Shown here piece after piece: positions 45,261 to 56,739 of a DNA stretch of 64,000 nucleotides. The stretch is from Nectonema munidae (taxonomy: Eukaryota; Nematomorpha; Nectonematoida; Nectonematidae). A program made the translations under genes and the position numbers. The notes beneath the pieces are model-generated. The model was not told where the DNA came from and searched no databases. It worked only from the letters and a program-made list of their open reading frames with translations. How positions within the stretch are numbered: position 1 is the first letter of the stretch; each line of letters opens with the position of its first letter. The stretch is taken from the NCBI GenBank assembly GCA_030549495.1, contig JAUIRK010000894.1:930001-994000 (forward strand), given 5' to 3'.

Positions 45261-46960
45261 TCTTTAACCTTTTTTCTTTTTCTAATCATTCTTCTTTTTT
45301 CTTTTTGTAAAATATATGTTAACGTCTTTTTTTTATTTGTTGTCTTTTCGTTTACGTATCTTTTCTTAATCTTCTCTTCTTTCTCATGAATACCTTCAAC
45401 TTTCCTCCAAAGCTCCAGATTTCTCGATGCAAACCAAATGGAGACCATCTTCTTCTGCGATCAGAAACTTAAATTAAACTTTATAATTTGTGCACCAATT
45501 TTTTTCTTTCTAGTTGTATAAATATTCAAAAAATTTAATTTTTTCATTTATGATAGACGAGGAAAAAAACAATGAGTCAATTAAAGAATTAATTTTATTC
45601 CTTTTTTATTACTTTTAAGGATTCTAGTCAGTTATGGTGGTAGATTATTATAAACTCCTATGTATTTCAAGTGATGCATCAAACAAAGAAGTAAAGATTT
45701 CATCCTTTGTTGTTTATTAGTAATAATTGTAAGTTATTATTTTTTACAGTGCTATTTAGTTTTTTAAAAGTCCAGCTTCAACCCCTAGTTGAAATATTCT
45801 AAATTTAAATTATTCCTTCAGCTGGATAATGACCTCTCCATATGCTTAAAAAAATCAATTTTTTTTTGTCATTATTTATTATTACTCGAAAATCCTACTC
45901 CGACTCAAGTTTTATTAATTACCGACTCTGATTTTAACCATGATGTAAACTGCATCAATTAAGTGGGATAAAATTTTTTAGCTAAGCTTAATTTTTGACT
46001 TTATGCCACCTATATGAAAATATTATTGCGTTTTCATGGTTGTCAAAATCAAATCACTGGGTTACAAGATTTTTTATTCCTATATAGCTCCTGCCGGTCT
46101 GATAAAGGAACCGCTTAAGTGGATAGGATCATATTTAAAAGTCACAATAACTGCATAAGTTATTTAAAAAAATTGAATGAGATTTCATAATACTTATTTT
46201 CCTAATTTAAACTGCCAAAACATCATTTTGTCTTATGCCTTAGATCTTCAATTTCTAATTACTCTTCAGATATTTGGCTTAAAATCATTTTTGTAGGTTG
46301 AATGCCAGTCATTCATAAGTTAGTATTTTCTTATGAAAATGGAGATTTAAAGTTCGTTTTTTTCAATATCATTTTTCCAAAAACAGTTTTTTATATAAAA
46401 AAAATCATAAATTTCTCAAAAATATATTTCCATTTCGTCAGCATTATGTATGTCTGCATGATAATATTCTGATATTATTTTAGACCATACAAGGCGTAGC
46501 CAAACTTTGCTCCAGCTGGATTTTCATGAAATTTTTTTTTATAGTATTCTCACGTTTAATCCATCGATTCACCCACCCGACCGCAATAATGCAAACTTCT
46601 ACCTTACCCATTAATTTTCGAATCTCCTTTGCTTTTTGTCTCATTATATGTCCATTGGTTAAAATTTTGTTCTTAAAAAACCATCTAACTGATAAAAGCT
46701 ACATCACCATTTCTTGGATATACTTATAAAATTAAAATCATATCACCTAAAGCTCGATTTATGATTCTTAATGTTTTTTCCTTCAAAGATATCGTACTGT
46801 AATCTAGTATGGGGTTGTACCACTTCTCGAGCTAGATGAAAATTTTTTAGGGGGTTCAATGGGGCACTATATTTTTAAACCACCAAAAGACTAATATTCA
46901 TTCTTACATCATAGATAATATTATATTATAAAAACAAATGAATGTCGAAAATGTAACTTC
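45261..46960. other. AT-rich region, no gene supported
   Basis: A minus-strand Lys-rich frame (45448-45239) runs through T-rich sequence and has no domain. A block at about 46560-46760 is slightly less AT-rich with no recognised function. Confidence 0.4.
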
Positions 46961-47110
46961 GTTACAACGAACTTTCATTTACCGTAAAATACTTTAAATC
47001 CTACTTCTCCTACAAACCTATTTCATTGAAAATTAGCCTATTATAACGAAATCCTCATTAAAACGAAAATAAAGGCACATCCGTTGAAACCAGTTTCGTT
47101 ATAATCAGTC
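46960..47110. repeat. CGTTACAACGAA-type repeats, possible pogo/Tigger-like end
   Basis: ACTTCGTTACAACGAACTTT (46964), CTATTATAACGAAATCC and TTTCGTTATAATCAG recur within 150 bases in both orientations. Such blocks are common at the ends of pogo/Tigger-like elements, but no matching opposite end or transposase was found here. Confidence 0.3.
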
Positions 47111-48241
47111 AAGCAAAATATTAATTGGTAATAATGTGAAATATATCCTTCATTTATAGCTAGAATTGGTACAAAAAAAGGAACATATTCATGCTCAAAT
47201 TTACTGTTGACGGTTAGTTGATCGTGGTTCGCCTCTAACAGCAACTAGACAGCGGTTCAAATATCACAGAGCGAACTTCAAAAATTCTGAAAGTTGTTTT
47301 GGGCACACAATGTGTAACTTATTGGGCTTCATTAGCTAAAACCAGTCTTTGTCATAGTGTACGGTTAGTGGTATGATCTAGTACAAGAGAAATTACAATT
47401 CCCGTATAAAAACACATAGGTTGTGCGTGTGTATTTGCTTGTGATTATGTGTGAATGTGTTTGTTAAATTACAATATGTGTGGGATACTAACTCATATAA
47501 AATGATTAAAAAAAAGTATAAAAAGAATTCATATATAGAGACGTTTTTTACCAACATTTATTATAAATTTTAACACGTGCATAATTTTTAAGTTTTGCTT
47601 ATCAAGTAAAATTATTCCCTGAATAAAATATGTTTACTTAAAAATTCTTTTTTTAATCAATACCTGAAGTCAATGAAATATATAAAAAAAATTAGATAAA
47701 TAGTCTTATTTTATTGAATCTTTAAAATTGGAAAGAAAGCTTAAAATAATTAACCTACAAAAATTGTATTGCATGATATGATAATTTTCATTTCAGTTCA
47801 CTACATACACAAACATTCAAACGGTACTAGTTCCGTGATTTTGTTTGAGATGCCGTTGATGTTAATTTGCAATATTTTGAATATACTTTAAGACTTTGTT
47901 TGTGTGTAGTAGGATGAGATTGCGTGGCGATGGAAGTATGGTGGGGTTTTGTGGTGGTGAGAAGGTTTGTTGATTTTTCGATGAGGGGTTTAGAGTGGTA
48001 GGTTAAACATTTCTGTTGTTGGTTATTCCTGTTGTCAATTACTTGTTATTTTATTCAGATGAAATAACTTTAAAATTATTTAGTTTATTTGTTCACCTTT
48101 TTCTGTCTATACCGAAAACAACACAGACTGAGTTATCTCATTTAGTTTTGATTTTGCATTTCCAAATAAAAGTTGTAAAATTACTATAAATCTTTGGCAT
48201 CTTCATATTATAATTTTGACATATTTATTGTCCTTTTTAAG
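47111..48241. other. upstream region and intron of DNAJC17
   Basis: The first DNAJC17 exon (J-domain helix I, starting with methionine) should lie upstream of 48242, but I could not identify it. A G-rich patch at 47900-48005 has an AC-rich complement like LINE sense strands in this window. Confidence 0.4.
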
Positions 48242-48478
48242 ATTCTCTCAGCATACAGAAAGGCCGCTCTCAAATGCCACCCAGACAAAAATCCAGACAA
48301 ACCAGAAGCAAAGGAATTGTTCCACAATTTGTCTAAAGCACTCAGTGTTCTCATCAACGAAAATGCAAGAAAACAACATGATCAGCACATCAGAGCTGCA
48401 CAGCTTGTTAAGTTGCGCAATGAGAAGTTGGATTCATGTCGCAAATGGTTCAAGGACAAATTGGAGACCAAGGAAAAG
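48242..48478 (+). CDS. DNAJC17: DNAJC17 exon with J-domain HPD motif
   Basis: Acceptor TCCTTTTTAAG, 79 codons in phase 0, donor AAAAG-GTGTCT. Starts ILSAYRKAALKCHPDKNP and ends DKLETKEK. HPD is the tripeptide that stimulates Hsp70 ATPase; it is intact. Confidence 0.92.
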
Positions 48479-51400
48479 GTGTCTATCTTATTTTCATTTT
48501 TAAAGTATAAAAAAATTGGGTTTGCGCTTTCAACTGACAGTCATCAGGGACTGGATATTAGTGTAGACTGAGTCTATTAAGCTGCAAATAATAATAATCA
48601 GCCTAGAATCCAATTTAGTATTTGTACGCCAGTAAGTGCAAAATGTATAGTAATTGTAAAGTAGTTTTTTTAAACACTTTATCCCCGAAAATCAGGTAAC
48701 ATTTAGTAATTTGATAAAACTAGCATAAATTCAAGAAATCGCCTGCACGATTTAGAGATTATAGTGGGTTCAAATTGCTTAAAGAAGAAAAAAGTTTTAT
48801 TTATTATGGCATTCATCATAAAGAGTTAATCATTACAGTGATTGATAATAATTATTGGTAAATTCATCAAAGAGACTAACAAAGCAAATTACCCTCAAAA
48901 TGTCTAATATCAATAAAATGATCAAAATTAAACATAAGATGAGTAAAAAATATTCGATGTATGTATTAAAAATGACGCTAGCATAATTCGATACCAGGGA
49001 ATTTACTCCTAAACTTTTCGGTTACAGACAATTTGGTACTCGAATAGTTTTGTACTAGTATACCATCATGAACATTTGAGGTTATCTACCATTTCATCAC
49101 ATGCATTAATACTTCGTTTATTGGCAGAAAAGGTAACTATAAAAAGCTTGTAAATTTTAAGCTAATCTATCATCTTTGTGAAAATGAACTTTAAACCCTT
49201 CTTTAACCCATTAAGTACCATAGAAATCAGACGATATTTTAAAAAAAATGTGTCATTGATAATAATAAATTGGTTAAATTTTCTAGCTTTTAATATATTC
49301 TTAATTTTGAAAATAGTATAAATTTATAAAGCTACTCCGAATTTTAAAAAAAATTCGAAAAAATAGGAAACATCTTAAAAGTTGGATAAAATTCTTCCTA
49401 TTATCGATGGCTATTTTCCAGACTATGAAAATTCTGAAGATGATTTTCCAAGACTGAAAAAGAACTTCAGCATTTGTTCACCTGATCTCACCTCTCATTT
49501 GTCTTTGAGTATCTCAACTTAAGTAGGGCTTATAGGGAGATTGTTGTGTTCCTACTGAGTTTGGAAGTAAAGTTAAAGTTAGCTACAAGTCATTTTTTTC
49601 TTCTGTTGGGAGTCTGTTTGGAAACTAGAAAGGATGAAGAGATTATCCTTGTGTGGAGGACTTTCTCTACGACTTCTGCTTACAGGAGCTTAAAAATCTG
49701 CTTGGAATTTCTGAGAAGGCATCGAAATGACTATTGATAACCAATTCCGGTAGTACTCTCACAGAATAATGCGTTTTATCTTCTCACACGTCAGGTTCTT
49801 TGGAGCCTGTCGAGCATGTGACATTGAAAGTTGCCTCATCCGGTCGTTCAAGTATGTCAATGATCTTATTAAGTCTAATGATTGACACCATCTTATTCTC
49901 GACCAAGTCGAAGTCGAAAGAAATCTTATCTTCGTCATCGAATGGCGGCTGGTTAAATGTCTACCGGAGGATATGGTTCCTTGCGCTTAACTTTGCGTTT
50001 TTGGATTTGAATTTATAAATCTGTATACTGGTCCAGAAGCTCCTCCAATGTTGTGATGTGAAGCTGCAACATTATTGTTTATGAGCCAATTAAGCGTTTG
50101 TGAGCGTTCTCGACTGCTAACGGTTGGGGTTCTTTTATTTAATGTTTGGAATTCAAAAAACCCCTCTTTTTGGATTTTTTTTTCTTTTTTTTTTTTGGTG
50201 GGGGGGATTTTTATCCTTCCCCCCTTAGAGGGGGTTGTAAAAAAACTGCTCCTTTTTTGGGTGGGGAAGAAGGGTTTTTTTTGGTTTTTCGCCCCCCCCC
50301 CCCCCCTTTTTTTGGTTTTTTTTTTTTTTTTTTGGGGGGTGTGGGGGGGGGGGGGGTTTTTTCTTTTTTGTAGAGAGAAAGAGGTGGGGGTGGTTTTTGG
50401 GGGGGGGGTTTACAATAAAAAAATAAAAAAAATTTCTTCCCTCTCTTTTTTTTTTTTGATTGTAGTTTTTGGTTTGCCTCTTTTAAAAAATTAATAAAAC
50501 AAAAAAATTTTTTTTTTTTTTAAAAATTTTTAAAAGAGACGATTATCCAGTACTAAATTGTCGAATCACCCTAAAAATACATGCACAACTAATATTTTTT
50601 AAAAATGATTATATATATTATTAAATAGACCGTTTTTTATAATTTAATAAGGGATGATTTATTTCTAAACTAAATAGGGAGCGTGGAGAGGGAGCGTGGG
50701 ATGTCTAAATGAACTAAAACGAACAAAAGTTGGGTTCAAAAATATCAGAAATCCTTTTACAACCCTCTCAAAATTTTGTGCATTGGATGCAACCCATCAC
50801 TTAAAATTCAGTGATTACTAATAAGTTTAGAATATTTTTATTTCCATAACCTTAAATGAATAACAAGTATGATATAACTACTTTATTTATAATTTTGTTA
50901 AATAGGAATTTGCCAAAGCTAAGCAAAATGAAAGTGAAATAGCGACAACATTCCCTCAAAATAAGCGTACCAACGAAGCGGATGATATTGAGATTTTGCG
51001 CAAAAATGCTGCAGACATCCTAGCAAGAGAGCAAGAAAAGTTAAAGACCAAAATTCAAAAGATGCAATCACACTCTACTGCTTCCACTGGTTCTGCTCCA
51101 CTCTACGCTTTTAAGTTGAAGTGTTCTGCCTCTTGGATCCAAACACATTCAACTGGTGAAGTAGAAGAAAAGATTTCAAGATTATTTGGTCGATTTGGAA
51201 CTCTTTCTAAAGTTGTTGTGAAAAGTTCTGTTCTCGTTTGCTTTTCATCTCTGAAAGCTCCCATATCACAAATTCTCTCCTTCCAAGCAGATGATGAAAA
51301 TGAAGTTCCAATAAAGTCCATATCCCTTCTCCACTCCAACAAGGAAAATGGGAGTGATTGCAAAGAAGACGCCACTCAGCAATACCGAAGCCAAAGCAGT

Positions 51401-51688
51401 GAAAATAAGTTCTCACATCAGAACAAAAATTTGGAAGACTTAGAAAATTCTATCCTAGCTCGCTGCAAAGCTTTTCAAAGCAGAAAAGAAGCAAGTCAAA
51501 CCAGTGCATCTCGAAATGAGGACCCGGAGAATGTTGGGGAAGAAGTGAGTAATAATCGTATGCGTTCATTTCACACTTCCAGCGAATCCAATCAAGCCTT
51601 TGTATCTGTGGATGAGCGCTTGAAGAGAGAAGAGGAACGAAGAAAAATCATACTAGAAATGATGAAGGAGGAAGGCCAGGCTTCCTAA
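48242..51688 (+). CDS. DNAJC17: DnaJ homolog subfamily C member 17, two exons seen, 5' partial
   Basis: DNAJC17 is a nuclear J-domain co-chaperone linked to pre-mRNA splicing. The exons at 48242-48478 and 50906-51688 join in phase 0. Together they encode J-domain helices II-IV with the HPD motif (CHPDKNP, residues 12-18 of the visible part) and LFHNLSKAL. A coiled, charged linker follows (LREQE-like: ILAREQEKLKTKIQ). Next is an RRM-like domain (about 51096-51270; APLYAFKLKCSASW, LFGRFGTLSKVVV) and a long Ser/Glu-rich stretch. A C-terminal helix closes it (ERLKREEERRKIILEMMKEE), as in the human protein's RMRQAAERQQLIARM end. The stretch between RRM and C-terminus is longer than in human. The first exon, with J-domain helix I, is not found. 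Confidence 0.93.
49207..49273. mobile_element. short piggyBac-type MITE relic, 67 bp
   Basis: TTAA at 49203-49206 and 49274-49277 encloses CCCATTAAGTACC and an AATTGG end. The internal CAGACGATATTTT matches the CAGACGATATCTA block of the 130-bp MITEs. The right end is poorly matched, so the border is uncertain. Confidence 0.5.
49480..50040 (-). pseudogene. unrecognised coding-like patch in the DNAJC17 intron
   Basis: Base composition turns balanced and the minus strand has a ~50-codon open stretch with DEDKISFDFDLVENKMV and RPDEATFNVTCSTGSKEPDV, followed after a stop by SHFDAFSEIPSRF in the same frame. I do not recognise a family. It may be the remains of a transposon protein or of a processed gene. 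Confidence 0.35.
50158..50525. other. homopolymer-rich block, probably poor-quality sequence
   Basis: Long runs of T, G, C and A follow one another (for example C runs at 50290-50306 and T/G runs at 50307-50360) in a manner unlike any other part of the window. The look is that of a failing read end. Apparent frames across it are rich in Phe, Gly and Pro because of the runs and should be ignored. Confidence 0.7.
50906..51688 (+). CDS. DNAJC17: DNAJC17 last coding exon (RRM and C-terminus)
   Basis: Acceptor TTTTGTTAAATAG; phase 0 start EFAKAKQNESE. 261 codons including the TAA stop at 51686-51688. RRM-like beta strands YAFKLKCSA and SKVVVKSSVLVCF are visible; the usual aromatic RNP1 residues are weak, as in other DNAJC17 proteins. 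Confidence 0.92.
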   Translation, partial: EFAKAKQNESEIATTFPQNKRTNEADDIEILRKNAADILAREQEKLKTKIQKMQSHSTASTGSAPLYAFKLKCSASWIQTHSTGEVEEKISRLFGRFGTLSKVVVKSSVLVCFSSLKAPISQILSFQADDENEVPIKSISLLHSNKENGSDCKEDATQQYRSQSSENKFSHQNKNLEDLENSILARCKAFQSRKEASQTSASRNEDPENVGEEVSNNRMRSFHTSSESNQAFVSVDERLKREEERRKIILEMMKEEGQAS

Positions 51689-51827
51689 GTATTTCACAAC
51701 TTTTCATTTAAGTGGATCAGCCAAAAAATTCTTGTTAGTGTTTGCTTTTTCCAGCGAAGATCTTGGAAGCTTGTTGATAGTAGATGAAATTGCGAAACTG
51801 CCCAATAACAGAAAGAATAGATTTTTG

Positions 51828-51833
51828 AATAAA
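51828..51833 (+). promoter_or_regulatory. polyadenylation signal AATAAA for DNAJC17
   Basis: AATAAA lies 140 bases after the stop codon and is followed by a T-rich stretch (TTTTCTTTTTCTTCAC), a normal 3' end arrangement. Confidence 0.7.
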
Positions 51834-51839
51834 GTTTTC

Positions 51840-52407
51840 TTTTTCTTCACTTTTTAAAATATCTTCATATTTTTATTTAAATTGCCATCTATATCTATAT
51901 AATATACATTTAGTCGTGGATTTTTTTCCCACGGGAGGGAGAAAAACGCAAATTCTTTGATCTGATTGATAAAAATTTTAAATAATTTTTTGACTGCCTA
52001 TCGAATCAAACGAGAAATGAACCAATTATGTTTCAACATTTTATGAAAATTTTTTACCTATTCTAATGAACTGCGAAAAATCTCATTTGTGATAAAATTG
52101 AATAATTTCAACCATTTCATAATTTATATTTTACCCTTTCAAGCCAAGGTTTTTGAAAAGTAATCTGTCAGAAGCAGATCGACCTGGTAATAAATTATTA
52201 TCAATAATCTTGCACTATTTTGGAAAGCATATAAATGTAAAGAAAATATTGGGTTTATCCTTTTTAGTAACAAATGCCATTGCATCAAGATACAACTGAT
52301 GAGATTCAACAAAAGTGGATGGAAGGAGAATAATATTTCCAGGGCATAAGTTACGGTGATCAGCAGCATTATCAAGATAGTCTATCAAACCTTAATTGTT
52401 TTCTGCC
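51840..52407. other. AT-rich intergenic stretch
   Basis: No gene is supported. A minus-strand frame at 52375-52139 has no recognisable domain. Confidence 0.5.
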
Positions 52408-52411
52408 TTAA

Positions 52412-52541
52412 CCCATTTAAGACCAAGCAAAGCAGACGATATCTAAAAAAACAGATGATTCATATTCAAAAACACATAAAAAAAAAAACGAAGAAAAAAA
52501 AACTTATTTTCCAAAAAAAAAAAACAGTTGGTAAAAGGGGG
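52412..52541. mobile_element. piggyBac-type MITE, 130 bp
   Basis: TTAA (52408-52411 and 52542-52545) encloses a 130-base element that starts CCCATTTAAGACCAAGC and continues AAGCAGACGATATC. This is the complement of the right half of the MITE at 36798-36927, so the two are in opposite orientation. The right half here has degraded into A runs, ending AAAAGGGG. Confidence 0.82.
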
Positions 52542-52917
52542 TTAAGTTGAGTTTGATTTGATTATTTCGAATGAAATCAAGGCGCTACCTTCAACTTTCA
52601 CAAACATCAACAACAAATTGTTAGAATAATTTTTTTGCTAAATGCAAAGCTGAATTTCATATCAAAATGCAATTCTATTGACAATATTCTGAGTCAATCT
52701 ATTACGTACACAAGTTGCGCATTCTGAAAAATGATTCAGACTTCGGTGCCATGAGGGGTATAAATCATAGAATCAATGTCGGCAGAAATATAAGGAATAT
52801 GCTTAAGAGGTTGGTCAAGCATTACATTTCCTGTGGTCATTACCATTCTTATAACAGATAGAAAATGTTTTTAAAAGTGTACCAACCCATATCAACATAT
52901 TCACTTTTACTTCTTAA

Positions 52918-53037
52918 CCCTTTGTGGACCAGAATTTTGAAGAATAATCGTCTGTTTTTTTTCAATGGAATTTTGTATGTCTTAAGCAGACGATTATTAT
53001 TTCTTGGTACACCGGTGTCACACTAAGCCTCAAAGGG
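52918..53037. mobile_element. piggyBac-type MITE, about 120 bp, second subtype
   Basis: TTAA at 52914-52917, then CCCTTTGTGGACCAG, and at the right GCCTCAAAGGG with a decayed TTAA. Internal AATCGTCTG and CAGACGATT form an inverted pair. It shares the CAGACGAT core with the 130-bp MITEs. Confidence 0.7.
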
Positions 53038-53039
53038 TA

Positions 53040-53585
53040 ATGACTTATTGTACAAGATAATTTCAACGCTATATTATATATGGTATAATCATAGGATAAA
53101 TTAGCGCTGATTTTTAAAGTTCTAGAAAAAATACTGACTTATAAGAAAATAGAAATCTAAAACTTACTAAGTTTTTTCTGGTGTTTAAGCTTTAAAAATT
53201 ATTCCCTCAGTTAGAAATATTCTTAACTAATAATAATTTAACTGAGAATTTAAATTTAATTAATTATTTTCTTAGTTTTAATTTAAGTATCTAGTTTAAA
53301 TTCTAAAAGGGTCGTCAATGACCCACACAATATTATTTTAATTCTTTTATTCCAAAAATTTGTGAAATCTATGTCACCTATCAATCAAAATTTGAAATTA
53401 AATTTTTTTTAATTCAAATTTAAATCTAAAATTATGTTTTTTATTGCAAAGTCATATCAAAATCTTGAAAAAATAACGAAAATGAACTAACTACTAATGA
53501 TATTTATCCAAAAATATAAGATATATTTTCGCTAAGATGGAAAATTTAATTGATAAACATAAAAATAGTAGTAAATTTTATTGAA
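53040..53585. other. AT-rich stretch
   Basis: Nothing recognised. Confidence 0.5.
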
Positions 53586-53590
53586 ATATA

Positions 53591-53785
53591 TTAAAAATAC
53601 CCTACATTAGATAAGTTTCTCGCACCACAATGGCAATTAGCCTCTAGGACATTTCGAGAATCTTTTAAACTTGATAAAATGATAAGTGTTTGGTCTTTCA
53701 ATTCTTTGAATGATCTTTGAACTTTTTGTAAAACCTCAGCTTTTTTTTTTAATTTTTTAGGCTGATGTCTAGTCGTAAACTTCAA
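53591..53785 (-). pseudogene. short coding-like frame, weakly THAP/P-element-like
   Basis: The minus-strand frame of 64 codons contains a basic coiled-coil-like part (KKLKKKAEVLQKVQRSFKEL) and ends RNVLEANCHCGARNLSNVGYF-like sequence. It is followed in the expected place by AATAAA (about 53585, reading minus). A coiled coil before L-E-x-N is seen near the middle of THAP-type P-element proteins, but the match is weak. Could equally be the last exon of an unknown gene. Confidence 0.3.
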
Positions 53786-53979
53786 AGATGTGAATTTTAA
53801 AAATTCGCGTAAAGCTCCTTAACTCCTTATAATTTTTAAAGTTATTTCATCTGAATAAATAATTTTCAACATGTATATTTTTTTGTTCTTTTTTCTTCAC
53901 GAAGTTTCCTATGAATAACGGGGATATTGTAGAAGCAAAAACAGAAATATTTTATCGTTCTCATCCAAAGGGTTATTAG

Positions 53980-54310
53980 ATTAACTTTCGATTTTTTAAC
54001 AAATCTGTCAAAAGTGATTGATTGATTGATTAATGGCAAATTGACAGATTTTCATGAATAACGGATGTCATCAATTCTGCATACTTAAAAAGGGTAGTTT
54101 TGACTTATTACAGTTGAAAATGTTTGACTTTCAATTTTTTGACATTTGTGTTGAAAATGATTGATTAATGACAAATTGACACATTTTCATGAAAAACTGA
54201 GGTCATCAATCAATTCAGCATGTTTGAAAATGGTAGGTATGACTTTTTTGCTGACAGAAGAGGTTCTAAAACTTTTTAAAGGAAGGGGGCGGATTCTGCC
54301 CCCCCCCCCT
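53980..54310 (+). repeat. two ~135-bp units related to the large inverted-repeat arms
   Basis: AGTGATTGATTGATTGATTA...TCATCAATTCTGCATACTT and a second copy (GATTGATTAATGACAAATTG, ATCAATTCAGCATG) are followed by a G/C tract (GGGGGCGGATTCTGCCCCC). The order of units and then G/C tract is the same as in the arms at 1776-2470 and 10030-10562, so this is probably a third, isolated arm. Confidence 0.55.
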
Positions 54311-55755
54311 TGCGAAAAACAAGCATCAAAAAAGCCTGCCTTAAATACGGTTAATCATAGTAGTCGCATTTCATCTGTTTTCATGTCCATCTGTGCAAAT
54401 ATTAGTCGTATTCAGTTGCGTATCAAATATGAGACGTTGAGCGTGACGATGAAATTTGTAGCAGTGATCAATCATATGCAGCACACATGTTATACAAGGA
54501 ATGAAAATCAATATAAATCGCCTTCTTACTCATTTGTTTTTTAGATCTAGTCTAGCGTCAAAATTCTGAGTCTTTCTTTTTCTTTTTGGGAACAATTTGT
54601 TGACAATGGTAAAAACAAGTGCTTTTATTTTGATATAATATTGGTTTAAATATAACTATAGAATTGTAAAGATAATAAATAATTTTTGCGTGTAACTAGA
54701 AATGATCTTACTTCAATTAAGTTAAGAGGTTTCGTATTAGATAGTGTTTGTAGTGATTTTTTGGAATCTAATTTTACGTAATTTTACAATTTAAACAAAA
54801 CATTGCACAAATAACTAATTTTTTCAAAGAATCTTTTTTTTCATTTTCAGATCATATATGTTTTTTGATTCATCAAATTAATGTTTTTTCAAATATGAAA
54901 CATTTATTGTATATTCTTTCATGAAAGGTGCCCTTTTTAACCTTTACTATAATATATTTGAAGTCTAGGGTTTTGAATTTCATAGAGGCTCGCACCAAGA
55001 GGTCGCATTAGTTCGATAGAATGATCCTCTTTTTCCGTCTTTTCATTAGATTCTATAACTTGGATTCCTATGTGTCTAATCAAATACAACAGTAAAAATT
55101 GTACTATAAGTTTGTTAAATTTAGTAAAGTAAGTAGCCTCTTTATTTTTTTAGGTGTGGGCATGGTAAATTTAGGATAGTAAGATCATAACTCCAATAAT
55201 TTGCTCAATTTTAACGTTTCTTACTCTTTCACTTAACACTAGGATTGCAGGTTATTTCTACTACTTCGTTTAGCTTAAATGTCCAAACGAAGACTTTAAA
55301 TATGAAAAAGAAACGTGAAAGTTATTGAAATAAAAAAACTTAAAAATGAAAAGCTTCATTTGATTTGTTTCCAGAATATGAAAACAGTTTTTCATTTAAC
55401 TGTAATCAGTCTTGAGTTGGGATAAAAACATTAACTACATGTAGTTTTTGAGCATTTTTAACATATTTTTATACCTACATTGTTGTATTCTTTCTTTGAA
55501 CATTTTTTTTCGTTTTTTGGCCATTGAGGTAATTGTTATAATTTCTGTTTCATCATAGTATTTTCCTATTTTTCATATGTTTTTCCTAGTTCTTCAATGA
55601 GTGGAACTAAAAACTTTTTACGCCATGTTTCTTCTTAGGAAGCTAGTTTATGAAAAATCTAACTCATGCCAATGAAATATCTGAAATAATTGCCCAGACA
55701 GCTAAAACTATTTTTGATCCACTCTGTGTTGTATATTTTCTCAACATTAGATCCA
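54311..55755. other. AT-rich region, no gene supported
   Basis: The 127-codon frame at 54161-54544 crosses the repeat and is not convincing. The remainder is AT-rich without recognised features. Confidence 0.45.
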
Positions 55756-55761
55756 CTATAT

Positions 55762-56189
55762 CAGTGTTTCTCGAACTTTTTTTAGCAACCTCCCCCTTAC
55801 TGCCCAATTTCATTTTTATCGCTCCTCTAAAAATAAATTTAATTTCCGCAGCCCCTTTAAGTGCTTAATGCACAAGAAAGTTAGTTTTGCCTTTTGTTAT
55901 TATCTTTTTCTTCATTGAAAAACTCAAAAAGAAAATATTAATCAATAATATTCTATTAAACTTACTTGCCAGGTGATAACTAAAAATTATGTGATTAAAA
56001 AAGTACAGTTTTTGTTAGAGCTGTACCTTTGGCGATGTAAAGATATAACTTATATGTTTTGTAAACAGCTAAACCTTTGAAATACGTTTTATTTTTCTAG
56101 CGTTGCACATACACAGTAAAACTTTCCATCGCCCTTTCACTTGTCCAACACGTACAAGGGGGCGGTACGAACCACTTTGAGAAACACTG
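55762..56189. mobile_element. hAT MITE with CAGTGTTTCTCGAAC ends, 428 bp
   Basis: CAGTGTTTCTCGAACTTT on the left and CACTTTGAGAAACACTG on the right are inverted ends. The flanks CACTATAT (55754-55761) and AACTATAT (56190-56197) form an 8-bp duplication with one mismatch. C-rich subterminal repeats at both ends; no coding frame. Confidence 0.85.
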
Positions 56190-56197
56190 AACTATAT

Positions 56198-56739
56198 CAA
56201 CATCTATCTTATTTTTTTCATAAAACAGTATAAGATTTAGTTTTTTAATGTCTTTTTGGGGTAAATCGAGCTGTTGAAATAAGATTGACAGACTTGTTGA
56301 TTTTACTTTAATGAGTTAAACTATATTTGAAATACTCATTTGTTAAGATTTTTGTACGTTTGAAAAGCCAAATAATTTTCCATCTATCAATAGTTTAAAG
56401 AGCCAAGTTTAAGGTCTTTAGAACCAATTTTTCATCTTCCTCGAAATAATATTAATTTGTAAAACAATTGAAAGTTTTTGATCTAATAGCAATAAAAAAT
56501 TTTATATAAAGAACTGTTTTCATAATATATCTTATCAGTCATGAATAGGATTGTTTTTTATGAATTTAATTTTTTTAAAAAAATATAAAATTAAAATTTT
56601 TCTATTTACGTCGAATAAATAATGATAATTCATTCTTATGAAAAGCAGTTTTACATTTAATTAATATATTTAAAAATAGTTACTCAAGATATTTAATTAC
56701 TCAAAAGACTCTGAATTAAATTTGAAAATTAATAATCGA
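56198..56739. other. AT-rich stretch before the piggyBac remnant
   Basis: Probably includes the left end of the piggyBac element, but no TTAA-CCC terminus could be placed. Confidence 0.4.

Larger units (their letters stand above)
48479..50905. other. DNAJC17 intron, 2.4 kb
   Basis: Contains a short piggyBac-type MITE (49207-49273), an unrecognised minus-strand coding-like patch (49480-50040) and a run of homopolymers that looks like bad sequence (50158-50525). Confidence 0.7.

Noticed and set aside
45239-45448. Lys/Arg-rich minus-strand frame resembling a nuclear basic domain
   Set aside because: It is a translation of a T-rich low-complexity stretch next to an (ATT)n run.
50075-50494. 139-codon plus-strand frame rich in Phe and Gly
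   Set aside because: It runs through the homopolymer block that looks like poor sequence.
54161-54544. 127-codon plus-strand frame
   Set aside because: It crosses repeat units and a G/C tract; no domain and no splice context.
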